Assembly (NCBI GenBank): GCA_023053545.1
Contig: JAKZAN010000055.1
Coordinates: 62,001 to 126,000 of the forward strand
Reading direction: 5' to 3'
Source: Lepidurus packardi
Taxonomy: Eukaryota > Arthropoda > Branchiopoda > Notostraca > Triopsidae
DNA: 64,000 bases
Part shown: piece after piece, positions 1 through 8,655 of the stretch
How the letters are laid out: each line of letters begins with the position of its first letter
How positions within the stretch are numbered: position 1 is the first letter of the stretch
The notes under the pieces: model-generated
What the model was told of the DNA's origin: nothing
The model's database searches: none
The model's input: the letters and a program-made list of their open reading frames with translations, nothing else
Translations under genes and position numbers: made by a program

Positions 1-180
1 CACAGCCAATTTCAATTCTGCTTACTTTTTCTGCACTTCACAGTTGACACGTAAGATATTTACTTATTTTTGAATATCATTTAAACCTTAACTGCAGCGA
101 GGGGAAAAGAAAGTTTGCAGACTGGCTGCGTTTTTTGAGCAATATGACAAATACCTTGAACCATAAATAAACAAAATTAA

Positions 181-404
181 TGACGAGATCTTTTTACTTT
201 AAAATGACATTTTTGTCCATTAGCGCTGGGGCTTTTTGCTGGTCAGTTGGTCTATCACCTATTTGACATCGATTTTTCAGATGGCAATGCGATTCAACGC
301 ATACTTTTAAAATCTTTTATTTACAGCAATAGTAGTTGGCCTGATACTTGGGTTGCTCAACATGATTTTCAGAATAGGTAATTTCAAGAACAGAATTAAA
401 TAGA
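181..404 (+). pseudogene. decayed small membrane protein gene
   Basis: Three successive reading frames together read like one short membrane protein. The opening ATG at 181 starts a hydrophobic segment; the frame then changes near 240 to give a stretch reading GQLVYHLFDIDFSDGNAIQR, and changes again near 317 to give LFTAIVVGLILGLLNMIFR followed by a basic tail and a TAG stop at 402-404. The last part is a clear membrane segment with a positively charged end. I cannot assign a family. Two indels within about 220 bases mean it is either decayed or misread. Bases 1-180 hold nothing I can recognise. Confidence 0.4.
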
Positions 405-437
405 ACCAACATTAACAGCTGGACTTCAAAAAATCCG

Positions 438-802
438 ATGAATCAAACCAAATCAATCCGGCCTTTTATTGGTGCCAAAGACTTTGAAATCTCCCGGCGG
501 TTCTATCGCGACCTCGGTTTCGACGAACACATCATTTCACCTTCGTTTTCCTATTTTGAAACAGACGCTATCGGTTTCTACTTGCAACAAGCTTACGTTA
601 AGGATTGGATCGACAAACACGATGGTTTTTCTTGAAGTCGATGATGTTGAGGCATATTGGCAAACAATCAATCAATTGGATTTAATGACTAAATATGCTA
701 ATGTCCGGCTTCATTCCCATTCGAAACCTGGACTGGGGTAAAGAATGTTTCATTCATGATCCATCTGGAATTTTATGGCATGTGGGCGAATTTAATAAGT
801 AG
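438..802 (+). pseudogene. glyoxalase/bleomycin-resistance (VOC) family protein, frameshifted
   Basis: The start MNQTKSIRPFIGAKDFEISRRF is followed by a phenylalanine/tyrosine-rich stretch, a typical first half of the VOC fold. The frame breaks near 620, continues with VFLEVDDVEAYWQTINQ, breaks again near 712 and closes with IHDPSGILWHVGEF and a TAG at 800-802. The H-DPSG-W ending is a hallmark of VOC proteins. The joined protein would be about 120 residues, normal for the family. Members bind metals or sequester drugs, but this one cannot be assigned a substrate. Both breaks are single-base shifts, with no other internal stops, so read error is as likely as decay. Confidence 0.7.
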
Positions 803-830
803 CGCAGCGGATCCTTTTAATTGAATCCCT

Positions 831-875
831 CGCTCCGCAAAGTCTCCTGACTTTGAGGCTTATCGCGCCGGCAAC
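831..875. repeat. hairpin repeat family C, copy 1
   Basis: The segment carries CCGCAAAGTC, a TCCT loop, GACTTTGAGG, then CTTATCGCGCCGGCAAC. A second copy lies at 13258-13302 in the same orientation with over 90% identity. The two copies bracket the cassette array. The inverted half here is slightly decayed compared with copy 2. Confidence 0.8.
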
Positions 876-1024
876 CCCCGCCCGCCTCCGCAAAGTTCAA
901 CAATTAAAAAGTCCATTCGCTGATTTGTGAGAAAAAAACGATATATTTGAAAAACGGTGCAAAGTAGCGCATATACACCCGAAATTAGGTAGATTAGCGC
1001 TAGTTTGTAGCGCATATAAACAAG
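876..1024. other. intergenic stretch before the first cassette boundary
   Basis: No gene is visible. The motif TAGCGCATATA occurs twice (965-975 and 1008-1018), the second copy just before the inferred cassette boundary at 1024/1025. I could not find the two arms of a full attC-like hairpin here, so this may be an ancestral insertion point or a worn site rather than a complete recombination site. Confidence 0.35.
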
Positions 1025-1312
1025 TTATAACTCATTCGTGCCTAATATCACATCCAAGGCTAGGTCGAGTAAAGCTAATTCACATAATCTTTCAAATTCT
1101 CCTAAATATTTTGATTCTTCGATAATAGCTACTCTACATTCTTCTCTAAACATTGAATTATTTTCTCCAAAAACTTTGTCTCCTATTTTTTTGAATTCAT
1201 TAATCCATTTTGTTTTTTCTCCAATAAGTTCGAAATATTTTTTTTCGCCATATACCTTAATTACTTCAATCTTATATGCTTCTTTCAATTCTTCTAATAA
1301 TTTTTCATCCAT
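1025..1312 (-). CDS. hypothetical protein in cassette 1
   Basis: A 95-residue, highly charged, mostly helical protein (starts MDEKLLEELKEAYKIEVIK) with no signal peptide or membrane segment. I do not recognise the family. The minus frame is preferred over the plus-strand open frame at 1038-1331 because its composition is that of a soluble protein, while the plus frame is serine/phenylalanine rich as expected of an antisense shadow. The gene runs against the direction of the cassette array, which a minority of integron cassette genes do. Its TAA stop (1025-1027 on the complement) is formed by the first bases of the cassette. Confidence 0.65.
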   Translation of the reverse strand: MDEKLLEELKEAYKIEVIKVYGEKKYFELIGEKTKWINEFKKIGDKVFGENNSMFREECRVAIIEESKYLGEFERLCELALLDLALDVILGTNEL

Positions 1313-1324
1313 AATAAAAAACGA

Positions 1325-1454
1325 GTTATAACAGCAATTACACGCTATTGCTAGATTGTGATTAATTTAATTTTTGTTTTGTGTCTTTAAGTTCCGTGTT
1401 AAACTGAAAGATAGTTTTGTGTTTTCACGCAACAGACGTGTAGTTGCGACACGT
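1325..1454 (+). repeat. attC-like site 1, interrupted by IS copy 1
   Basis: The R''-like box GTTATAAC (1325-1332) matches the cassette start at 1024-1031. The 5' arm AGCAATTACACG pairs with the 3' arm CGTGTAGTTGCG (about 1438-1449), separated by an AT-rich loop. The 3' arm ends at ACGT (1451-1454), where the IS begins; the remaining half of the core (TTAGC) is on the far side of the IS at 3167-3171. Like the other sites, the 3' arm has about four extra bases next to the core. Confidence 0.65.
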
Positions 1455-3167
1455 CAGGCTGTGAATAAACCCCATTTTTCCTTCAAAAACAAAGTGTGAG
1501 ACACGCATAAACTGCTTCTAAGCAATGCTAAATTTTGAAGTAAGTTGGTTTTTCCAAAATGCGAAATGAGCTAAAAACAACTTTAAACAAGTCGTTTTTA
1601 TCAAAAACAAGACCCTTCTCTTGTAAGGCGAGTTCCAGGTCTTGAGTTTCAGCAGTAAATCGGGCACGCCGAGGATATTGATGCTGCGTGTGAGGTTGTA
1701 AACCAACATAATCAAGCTGTGTTCGCCGTTTACTTTCTCCAATCCTGTTAAATCCGTGTAATTGTAGCCCCATTTTCGCTTAATCGTGCCAAAAATGTGT
1801 TCGTTGATTTCCTGCCGCTTGCGGTATAGCTGGGGGTTGGCTTTGTAGCGCTCGAGGTTCTCTTCTACTGCCTCGGCATATTGGCTGCGATCCAGTTCCC
1901 TTCCGCCCTTTCTACTGGTGCATAAATCCTTCACAGGACAGGTTTTGCAGGCTGGCGTGCGGTACTTTTGGAACTGATAGCCACTTTCCTCGGTTCGGCC
2001 GGTTTTCTTGTGCCAACGCCCCGTCGTGCTCAGGGTTTGTCCTTGCGGACAGGTGTAGGTATTCGACTCTTTGTTGTAGGTAAATTTCGATACAAAATAG
2101 TCAGGTTGCGTACCGTTTTCGTTGCTCTTGCCTTGATCGGGAACCGCAACAATCGTAGTGATGTCGTGGTTTTTGCAGGTGTCCAGTTCGCGTCCGTTGT
2201 GGTAGCCTTTGTCAACCAAGGTCGTAAAAGTTTCTACTTCCAAGTTTTCCTTGGCTTCGATGGCAATGGCCGAAAGTGCGTTTCTATCGTTCCGATTGAT
2301 GGTATGCGTGGCCACAACCAGGTTGTGCCTGTCATCCACCGCAGCCTGAATATTGTAGGCTATCTCGACCACTTGCCCTTGAACCAACAGCGCTCTGGCA
2401 TCTGAATCGGTGGTGCTGATTTGAGGTTCGCCGCTGGCTTTTAACTGCGTTTCAAGCAGTTCATAGTTGATCTTGTTGTGCTTTAAACGCTCGAGTTTTT
2501 GTTGGATGTTTGTAACAGCCGTTGATTTTTCTTGGCTGTCGTTTTGGTCCAATGCCGCTAGATATTCCTGCGTTTTTGCTTCGATATAGGCTAAGTGTTT
2601 GTCGATTTTCTTTTGGTTGAAGTTGGACTTTTTCCCATTGTGCGCTCGGGATTTTGTGCCGTCAATCGCGATGGTTTCGCCACCAATTAGGTTTGCATCT
2701 TTCAGAAACGACACAAACAATTTGAAGAGCTGCCGCAGCGCTTTTGGGTTGTCCTTCCTAAAATCAGCTATTGAGTGATAGTTCGGTCGGCGTGCTTCCA
2801 CCAACCACTGCATTTCCAAATTGCGTTGGCACTCCTTCTCCAATCGTCTGGAACTTCTGATGCCATTAATATAACCATACAAATAGATTTTTAGAAACAA
2901 CTGCGTTTCAAAACTCGGCCGACCTTCAGTTTTCAGCACCTTTACCGCAAACCCGAGCTTTTCTAAATCTATACTATTAACAAATGCGTCAATAAAACGC
3001 ACTGGATTGTCAGCAGAAATGGTATCTTCCAGACTGCTCAAATTAAACTGATGGCGGGAAATTCCTTGGATATGTTGCATGTATAAATATAGTTAGTTCG
3101 GGTATTTCCTACAAACTTTTAGCTATATTTGTTTAAGGATTGTGGACGTTTTTTCACGGTCTGACGT
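1451..3167 (-). mobile_element. IS1182-type insertion sequence, copy 1 (1717 bp)
   Basis: Bounded by ACGTCAGGCTGTGAA on the left and the inverted TTCACGGTCTGACGT on the right. Since ACGT is also the centre of the AACGTT core of the target site, it may be a 4-bp target duplication, leaving 11-bp inverted repeats starting CAG. One transposase gene fills the element on the minus strand. A TATATTTG box at 3124-3131 points out of the right end into cassette 2. Copies 2 and 3 have the same length to within 1 bp. Confidence 0.85.
1518..3080 (-). CDS. IS1182 family transposase
   Basis: A 520-residue DDE transposase. The N-terminal part (residues 1-110) is the InsH-type helix-rich domain with the NPVRFIDAFV and FRKDNP motifs. 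Catalytic residues are likely D140 (in AIDGTKSRAHNGKKS), D290 (in LVDKGYHNGREL) and E427 (in EINEHIFGTIKRKWG). A cysteine cluster (CKTCPVKDLC, about 378-387) precedes the last catalytic residue, as in this family. The frame is complete. A likely promoter on the minus strand just upstream reads TTG, 20 bases, TATATTTA. The C-terminus is nearly identical to copy 3 and differs from copy 2. An antisense frame of 145 codons inside the gene is a shadow. Confidence 0.93.
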   Translation of the reverse strand: MQHIQGISRHQFNLSSLEDTISADNPVRFIDAFVNSIDLEKLGFAVKVLKTEGRPSFETQLFLKIYLYGYINGIRSSRRLEKECQRNLEMQWLVEARRPNYHSIADFRKDNPKALRQLFKLFVSFLKDANLIGGETIAIDGTKSRAHNGKKSNFNQKKIDKHLAYIEAKTQEYLAALDQNDSQEKSTAVTNIQQKLERLKHNKINYELLETQLKASGEPQISTTDSDARALLVQGQVVEIAYNIQAAVDDRHNLVVATHTINRNDRNALSAIAIEAKENLEVETFTTLVDKGYHNGRELDTCKNHDITTIVAVPDQGKSNENGTQPDYFVSKFTYNKESNTYTCPQGQTLSTTGRWHKKTGRTEESGYQFQKYRTPACKTCPVKDLCTSRKGGRELDRSQYAEAVEENLERYKANPQLYRKRQEINEHIFGTIKRKWGYNYTDLTGLEKVNGEHSLIMLVYNLTRSINILGVPDLLLKLKTWNSPYKRRVLFLIKTTCLKLFLAHFAFWKNQLTSKFSIA

Positions 3168-3293
3168 TAGCAGAAAATTTTGAAAAACGAAACGCTAAAC
3201 CTGATTAAAATCATAATACATTGACAGTTGTGACATCAGTAAATAAGCACAAATTAAAAATAATTAATTATTAACAATTTAAACTCAAGTAAA

Positions 3294-4762
3294 ATAAAGA
3301 AAATCATAATTTTATTAGGTCTAACGGTTATTTTTTCATCTTGTTCAAATGATGATATTGATAACAAAGTTGAGTTAAACGAGGTTAACAACAAAAAAGT
3401 ATTAAAAGAAATTTCATTACTAATTGGTGAGACACTTAAAAACCAAGAAGTAAGAAATGAAATTCTTGAAACAGTAAATGAGGTTGACTCTTATGGTAAC
3501 GCAGTTTCTTTTGCTCTTTTATTAGGTGAAAATTCTAAAACTTCTGATTATGAGAAGAGAAAAATGGAAACTGTTTTAAATAAAACAATTTCTGGTAAGT
3601 CAGAATCTTTATTTAAAGCACATTTGAATAATATTTTTTCTTCTAACAAGGAGAAATATGTTGAATTAAATAAAACTTTTGAAAATAATCCAAATATTTT
3701 GAAAAGAACAAATTTATCGGAATTGGAATCATATTTAATTGAGAATGAATTAGAATTGTATTTTCCTTACAAAGATAAATTTGATTGGGAACATCTGATT
3801 TCTTATACCGTTACATTTGAAGACGAAAATCCTAACGGTAATTACGAAGGTTTTAAGTATTTAGGTTTGACTTATGAAGAAGTAAGCAATATTATAGATG
3901 ACTACCTTTTTGAGAATCCAACAGTTGCAATAATTCCAATGGATAAAGACTATGTTGGTGAAGATTTAAGGATTTCTTATAATAATCAAACACATTATCT
4001 AAATCCAAATTTATCATTTGAACATATTTCAGATTTTTACGACAATCTATATGGAGGTGGTAATTTTGGTGGTGGATATGCTGGCGGCGGTAGTACAGGT
4101 GGTGGTACAACTGGAGGTGGTAATACTGGTACAACACCACAGAGAATTAGGTTAACACAAAATGTTAATCCCTATACTTTTTTTAATGAAAATCATATTC
4201 TTACAAATTACATACCAAAAGCTAGAATAACTACAACAAGTTGGAAAAGAACATTATCAAAAGCACATAGAACAAGAAATTGCTAGAGCTGGTTCAACAG
4301 TTGCAGTGAATCCAAACGGTACTTTTAGTGCGATGACTAATACATTTTATTTTGATTTTGACATTAGTGCTTCAGATTTAAGAAATAAAAGATGGAAAAA
4401 TGTAGGTATAATGTTTGACCCTAATTGGCACAAAACCAAAGGTAGTCAACAAATCATTGTATGGACAAAAAGAAGTAATGCTAGTAATTCATCTTTGCAG
4501 GTTAAGAATCAAATTAAAATAGACGCACAAGGTAATTACACACCTAATACTTCAATTTCAGCAACATTTAATGCAAGTAGTGAAACTAAAGCTATTTTTA
4601 GAGGTAACGTTGAACTTGATAGGGATCAAGTTTTAACAACTATTGTTAATGGTTCAGGAGTACGATAATGCAACACATAATCATAATGGTGCAAATTTAT
4701 CAGTAAGGAGAGTTGCTAATAATTTTGAATATATCTTTGATATGTTTTACACGAATTTATAA
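3294..4762 (+). pseudogene. lipoprotein with glycine-rich linker, frameshifted
   Basis: First gene of cassette 2. The frame open from about 3294 reads KKIIILLGLTVIFSSC, a lipoprotein signal with lipobox FSSC, then a charged helical domain. A glycine-rich linker (GGGNFGGGYAGGGSTGGG, near 4051-4110) separates it from a C-terminal domain. The natural start would be the AAG-preceding codon at 3294-3296, which is ATA, not ATG; the next ATG (3564) would lose the signal peptide. The frame breaks near 4255 and again near 4660, ending NFEYIFDMFYTNL with TAA at 4760-4762. Total length would be about 490 residues. The family is not recognised; it is probably an exported surface protein. Confidence 0.6.
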
Positions 4763-4771
4763 ATTATCTTT

Positions 4772-4805
4772 AGCAGACCACAATGTGTGGTCTGCTTTTA
4801 TATTT
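4772..4805 (+). terminator. intrinsic terminator after the cassette 2 lipoprotein
   Basis: Perfect 11-bp stem AGCAGACCACA / TGTGGTCTGCT (4772-4782 and 4786-4796) with a 3-nt loop, followed by a T-rich tract. It sits 10 bases after the lipoprotein stop and ends 7 bases before the next gene. Confidence 0.85.
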
Positions 4806-4811
4806 TAACTT

Positions 4812-5398
4812 ATGAAAAAAATTATCATATTAATTTTATTTATTTCAACTACTGCAATTGCCCAATTAAATGAAAATATCTCAATTGGCTCAAGTTTTGC
4901 GCATTTTGATGACACTAATGGTTTTGAAATAAATATGTCGTATTGCTCTCGAATCAATAGATATTTAGGTGTTGAATTCAAAATGAATTATGCAAAAACA
5001 AGTGATTTTCCAGCTACTTATAGATTTTCTGAACAAATTAATCAAAATTATTGGTTTTCTAAGAGTACAATTTTTAATGTAACACCTAATTTGCATCTTG
5101 TATTTATTGATGAAAGAAAACATCATTTTTCATTTTATGGAGGTATAGGTTTAATGTTTATTGATACCGCTGACAATACAAATTTTATTACAAACCCCCA
5201 ATGAATTTAATTTTGAATCTAGTTCAGAATCTTATTCTACCATATCAAAAACAATTGGTATAAAATACGCTTATTATATTAAAAAAATTGGTTTTGGTAT
5301 AGATGCAAAATTAATATCGCCCTTAAAAAAAAAATGATGACTATTTTGGTCAAGATAATTATAGAACAATTGGTTTATTTTTAACTAAAAGATTTTAA
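4812..5398 (+). pseudogene. outer-membrane beta-barrel protein, frameshifted
   Basis: The start MKKIIILILFISTTAIAQ is a signal peptide with the AQ cleavage end common in Bacteroidetes. What follows is alternating hydrophobic/polar strands with aromatic ends and FYGGIGLMF, as in small porin-like beta barrels. The frame breaks near 5200, continues with FNFESSSESYSTISKTIG and ISPLKKK, breaks again in the run of ten A at about 5325-5334, and ends with YRTIGLFLTKRF and TAA at 5396-5398, the terminal aromatic expected for a barrel. Joined length is about 195 residues. It lies in cassette 2, two bases before the next gene. Breaks in homopolymers suggest read errors. Confidence 0.6.
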
Positions 5399-5400
5399 CA

Positions 5401-5995
5401 ATGAAAAAAATAATTCTACTTTTATGTTTTATATTAGTTTTTGAAAATCTGACTGCACAAAATATTGACGAACCAAAATTCAGAACTTTTTTTGATTGTG
5501 GGTTATTTAACAGTAGCTTCAAATTCAGCATCAGATGGCGGTAATTATCTTTCTGCTGGTTTTGGATACAAAATTAATTCGGATTTTTGGCTTAATTTAA
5601 CATTTATAAAGATATCTGCATCTGGAGAATTTGAACAAAACCCTTTATTTATTAACAATGAGACAAACTATCATAGCACAATGATTATCCCAAACACTTT
5701 AGTAAAGAATGGAAATTATCAAATAAATTTTATTTTTCTGGTGCAATTGGAGGGGCATTAATTTTTGAAAAAGTTTTTAGTTCCATCAGTTATTACTAAT
5801 AATTCCAATAATATAGTTGGTGTTGAATTTACTAATCAAGGTGAATCTTTTAATATTGGTTTGTTTGGGGATTTAAATATTAAATATGAAATAATTAGAA
5901 ATTTAAGCTTATTTATAAGTGCAAAATCATTTTTACCTTTAAATCTCGAACCAGACAGTTTTTTATTAGGCGTAGGAATTGAAATTAAGCTATAA
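5401..5995 (+). pseudogene. second outer-membrane beta-barrel protein, frameshifted
   Basis: ATG at 5401 opens MKKIILLLCFILVFENLTAQ, a signal peptide. The protein continues across at least three frame changes (near 5490, 5705 and 5760-5800): VASNSASDGGNYLSAGFGY, then NKFYFSGAIGGALIFEKVF, then NIGLFGDLNIKYEIIRN and LLGVGIEIKL with TAA at 5993-5995. The glycine and aromatic pattern is that of an outer-membrane barrel of about 195 residues. It follows the previous barrel gene by two bases, so the two were likely cotranscribed. The R''-like box of attC site 2 starts seven bases after the stop, the usual position in a gene cassette. Confidence 0.6.
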
Positions 5996-6001
5996 ATCTT
6001 C

Positions 6002-6129
6002 TGCTAACAGCCATTTTGCGTAATTGCGGCGGCAGTGTATAAATTTAAAGTTTAGGCAAAAATCAAACATCAGTTATTGCTCAAAAGTTTAGCATTAAAA
6101 ATCCGCAACTACGCAAAGTGGCGAAACGT
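6002..6129 (+). repeat. attC-like site 2, interrupted by IS copy 2
   Basis: The R''-like box is TGCTAAC (6002-6008); with its upstream bases, TTCTGCTAAC is the exact reverse complement of the cassette 2 start GTTAGCAGAA (3166-3175). The 5' arm CATTTTGCGTAATTGCGG pairs with the 3' arm CCGCAACTACGCAAAGTGG (6102-6123) with only a few mismatches or wobbles. The arm ends GCGAA then ACGT, where IS copy 2 begins. Confidence 0.7.
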
Positions 6130-7842
6130 CAGGCTGTGAATAAACCCCATTTTCCCTTCAAAAACAAAGTTTGAGACACGCATAAACTGCTTCTAAGCAA
6201 TGCTAAATTTTGAAGTGCGTTGGTTTTTCAGAAATGCAAAATGAGCTAAAAACAGGTTTAAATAGGTCGTTTTTATCAAAAACAAGACCCTTCTCTTGTA
6301 AGGTGAGTTCCAGGTCTTGAGTTTCAGCAGTAAATCGGGCACGCCGAGGATATTGATGCTGCGTGTGAGGTTGTAAACCAACATAATCAAGCTGTGTTCG
6401 CCGTTTACTTTCTCCAATCCTATTAAATCCGTGTAATTGTAGCCCCATTTTCGCTTAATCGTGCCAAAAATGTGTTCGTTGATTTCTTGGCGCTTGCGGT
6501 ATAGCTGGGGGTTGGCTCGGTAGCGCTCGAGGTTCTCTTCTACTGCCTCGGCATATTGGCTGCGATCCAGTTCCCTCCCGCCCTTTCTACTGGTGCATAA
6601 ATCCTTCACAGGACAGGTTTTGCAGGCTGGCGTGCGGTACTTTTGGAATTGATAGCCGCTTTCCTCGGTTCGGCCGGTTTTCTTGTGCCAACGCCCCGTC
6701 GTGCTCAGGGTTTGTCCTTGCGGACAGGTGTAGGTATTCGACTCTTTATTATAGGTAAATTTCGATACAAAATAGTCAGGTTGCGTACCGTTTTCGTTGC
6801 TCTTGCCTTGATCGGGAACGGCAACAATCGTAGTGATGTCGTGGTTTTTGCAGGTGTCCAGTTCGCGTCCGTTGTGGTAGCCTTTGTCAACCAAGGTCGT
6901 AAAAGTTTCTACTTCCAAGTTTTCCTTGGCTTCGATGGCAATGGCCGAAAGCGCGTTTCTATCGTTCCGATTGATCGTATGCGTGGCAACAACCAAGTTA
7001 TATTTGTCATCCACCGCAGCCTGAATATTGTAGGCTATCTCGACCACTTGCCCTTGAACCAACAGCGCCCTGGCATCTGAATCGGTAGTGCTAATTTGAG
7101 GTTCGCCGCTGGCTTTTAGTTGCGTTTCCAGCAGTTCGTAGTTGATCTTGTTGTGCTTTAAACGCTCGATTTTTTGTTGGATGTTTGTAACAACCGTTGA
7201 TTTTTCTTGGCTATCGTTTTGGTCCAACGCTGCGAGATATTCCTGCGTTTTTGCTTCGATATAGGCCAAGTGTTTGTCGATTTTCTTCTGGTTGAAGTTG
7301 GACTTTTTTCCGTTATGCGCTCGAGATTTTGTACCGTCAATCGCGATAGTTTCACCACCAATCAGGTTTGCATCTTTCAGAAACGACACAAACAATTTGA
7401 AGAGCTGCCGCAGCGCTTTTGGGTTGTCCTTCCTAAAATCAGCTATTGAGTGATAATTCGGTCGGCGTGCTTCCACCAACCACTGCATTTCCAAATTGCG
7501 TTGGCACTCCTTCTCCCATCGTCTGGAACTTCTGATGCCATTAATATAACCATACAAATAGATCTTTAGAAACAACTGTGTTTCAAAACTCGGCCGACCT
7601 TCGGTTTTCAGCACCTTTACCGCAAACCCGAGCTTTTCTAAATCTATACTATTAACAAACGCGTCAATAAAACGCACTGGATTATCAGAAGAAATGGTAT
7701 CTTCCAGACTGCTCAAATTAAACTGATGGCGGGAAATTCCTTGGATATGTTGCATGTATAAATATAGTTAGTTCGGGTATTTCCTACAAACTTTTAGCTA
7801 TATTTGTTTAAGGATTGTGGACGTTTTTTCACGGTCTGACGT
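6126..7842 (-). mobile_element. IS1182-type insertion sequence, copy 2 (1717 bp)
   Basis: Ends are as in copy 1: ACGTCAGGCTGTGAA at left, TTCACGGTCTGACGT at right. The flanking DNA joins to GCGAA-ACGT-TACCTGC, i.e. an attC-like core. It carries one complete transposase gene on the minus strand. A TATATTTG box at 7799-7806 faces outward into cassette 3. It is the most divergent of the three full copies in its left end. Confidence 0.85.
6193..7755 (-). CDS. IS1182 family transposase
   Basis: A 520-residue DDE transposase, same architecture as the copy at 1518-3080, with D140, D290 and E427 conserved. Notable substitutions against copy 1 are W80 for L, I for L near 196, KY for RH at 251-252, R for K in RYRANPQ, and a changed C-terminus (TTYLNLFLAHFAFLKNQRT). 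The frame is complete with no breaks, in contrast to the neighbouring cassette genes. Confidence 0.93.
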   Translation of the reverse strand: MQHIQGISRHQFNLSSLEDTISSDNPVRFIDAFVNSIDLEKLGFAVKVLKTEGRPSFETQLFLKIYLYGYINGIRSSRRWEKECQRNLEMQWLVEARRPNYHSIADFRKDNPKALRQLFKLFVSFLKDANLIGGETIAIDGTKSRAHNGKKSNFNQKKIDKHLAYIEAKTQEYLAALDQNDSQEKSTVVTNIQQKIERLKHNKINYELLETQLKASGEPQISTTDSDARALLVQGQVVEIAYNIQAAVDDKYNLVVATHTINRNDRNALSAIAIEAKENLEVETFTTLVDKGYHNGRELDTCKNHDITTIVAVPDQGKSNENGTQPDYFVSKFTYNKESNTYTCPQGQTLSTTGRWHKKTGRTEESGYQFQKYRTPACKTCPVKDLCTSRKGGRELDRSQYAEAVEENLERYRANPQLYRKRQEINEHIFGTIKRKWGYNYTDLIGLEKVNGEHSLIMLVYNLTRSINILGVPDLLLKLKTWNSPYKRRVLFLIKTTYLNLFLAHFAFLKNQRTSKFSIA

Positions 7843-7883
7843 TACCTGCTATGCTACGAGAAACCTTGCTAACATTGAAATAA

Positions 7884-8624
7884 ATGCAAAATAAGAACAA
7901 ATTACTGTTAGCGTTAAGAGCTGAAAAATCAAATGTTGAAATCCATAAACATTCGGCTTTTCAAATTGTATTTACTGATGACAATCCATTTTTAACAACG
8001 ATTGAAAACAAAACACATAATGAAATCTTCGGTTTTGCCATAAAACCACAAGTAGCACATTCTTGTGAATGTAGCCAAAGCAACTTAATTATTCTGAATA
8101 TAGAACCTTACTCGTTTTTAGGTAAGTACATTTCAACAAAATTAAGACAATCAAATTTCACAATTTTTACTAATCAAAAGGAGTTTCAAAATTTCTTTGA
8201 AAGTGCAAAAACTGAATTTTCACTTACAAGTTTGATAAGTAACAACTATAACCAAAACATTCAACCCACAGACGAAAGGATACTAAAAGTCATTTCTTTG
8301 ATAAATGAACAATTTAAAGTTGAAAACATTTCAACTCAAGATATTGCAAAACAAGTTTTTCTATCACCTTCTCATTTGGCAACTTTATTCAAACAACAAA
8401 TGGGAAGTAGTATTAGCAAATATCTTTTATGGACAAGGTTACGAAATGCTATATTTCTAATTCTTACCGAAAAAGATAAAACTTTGACCAAAATCTCATT
8501 GGAAAGTGGTTTTTATGACTCTTCACAGATGATAAAATATATGTACCAAATGTTTGGTATTTCGCCATCAAAACTAAAACAGAAAAGTGATTTGATACAA
8601 TTTTTAGACTTTGAGACACCGTAA
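7884..8624 (+). CDS. AraC family transcriptional regulator
   Basis: A 246-residue protein. Residues about 140-235 carry two helix-turn-helix units: STQDIAKQVFLSPSHLATLFK and LTKISLESGFYDSSQMIKYM, ending FGISPSKLK, the AraC/XylS signature (usually ..S.FSR.FK..G.sP..yR). The N-terminal 130 residues look like a short cupin-like sensor domain. It is the first gene of cassette 3 and lies 31 bases before an esterase gene on the same strand, so it may control that gene. The IS copy upstream carries an outward -7-like box that could feed transcription. The effector is unknown. Confidence 0.85.
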   Translation: MQNKNKLLLALRAEKSNVEIHKHSAFQIVFTDDNPFLTTIENKTHNEIFGFAIKPQVAHSCECSQSNLIILNIEPYSFLGKYISTKLRQSNFTIFTNQKEFQNFFESAKTEFSLTSLISNNYNQNIQPTDERILKVISLINEQFKVENISTQDIAKQVFLSPSHLATLFKQQMGSSISKYLLWTRLRNAIFLILTEKDKTLTKISLESGFYDSSQMIKYMYQMFGISPSKLKQKSDLIQFLDFETP

Positions 8625-8655
8625 TTTTGCGGTTCAATCTTAAAATAATATAAAA

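Noticed and set aside
469-741. The overlapping frame of the glyoxalase as a second gene
   Set aside because: Its middle continues the VOC protein after a one-base shift; it is not an independent protein.
1038-1331. 97-codon plus-strand frame opposite the cassette 1 gene
   Set aside because: Serine and phenylalanine-rich composition expected of an antisense shadow; the minus frame looks like a soluble protein.
1968-2405. A 145-codon plus-strand frame repeated inside each IS copy (also 6643-7080 and 10470-10907)
   Set aside because: It is antisense to the transposase core, conserved only because the transposase is, and reads like a shadow frame with no start signal or domain.
4772-4805. The inner hairpin of cassette 2 as a lost attC-like site
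   Set aside because: It is a short perfect stem with a T-rich tail and lacks an AAC/GTT box pair, so it fits a terminator.
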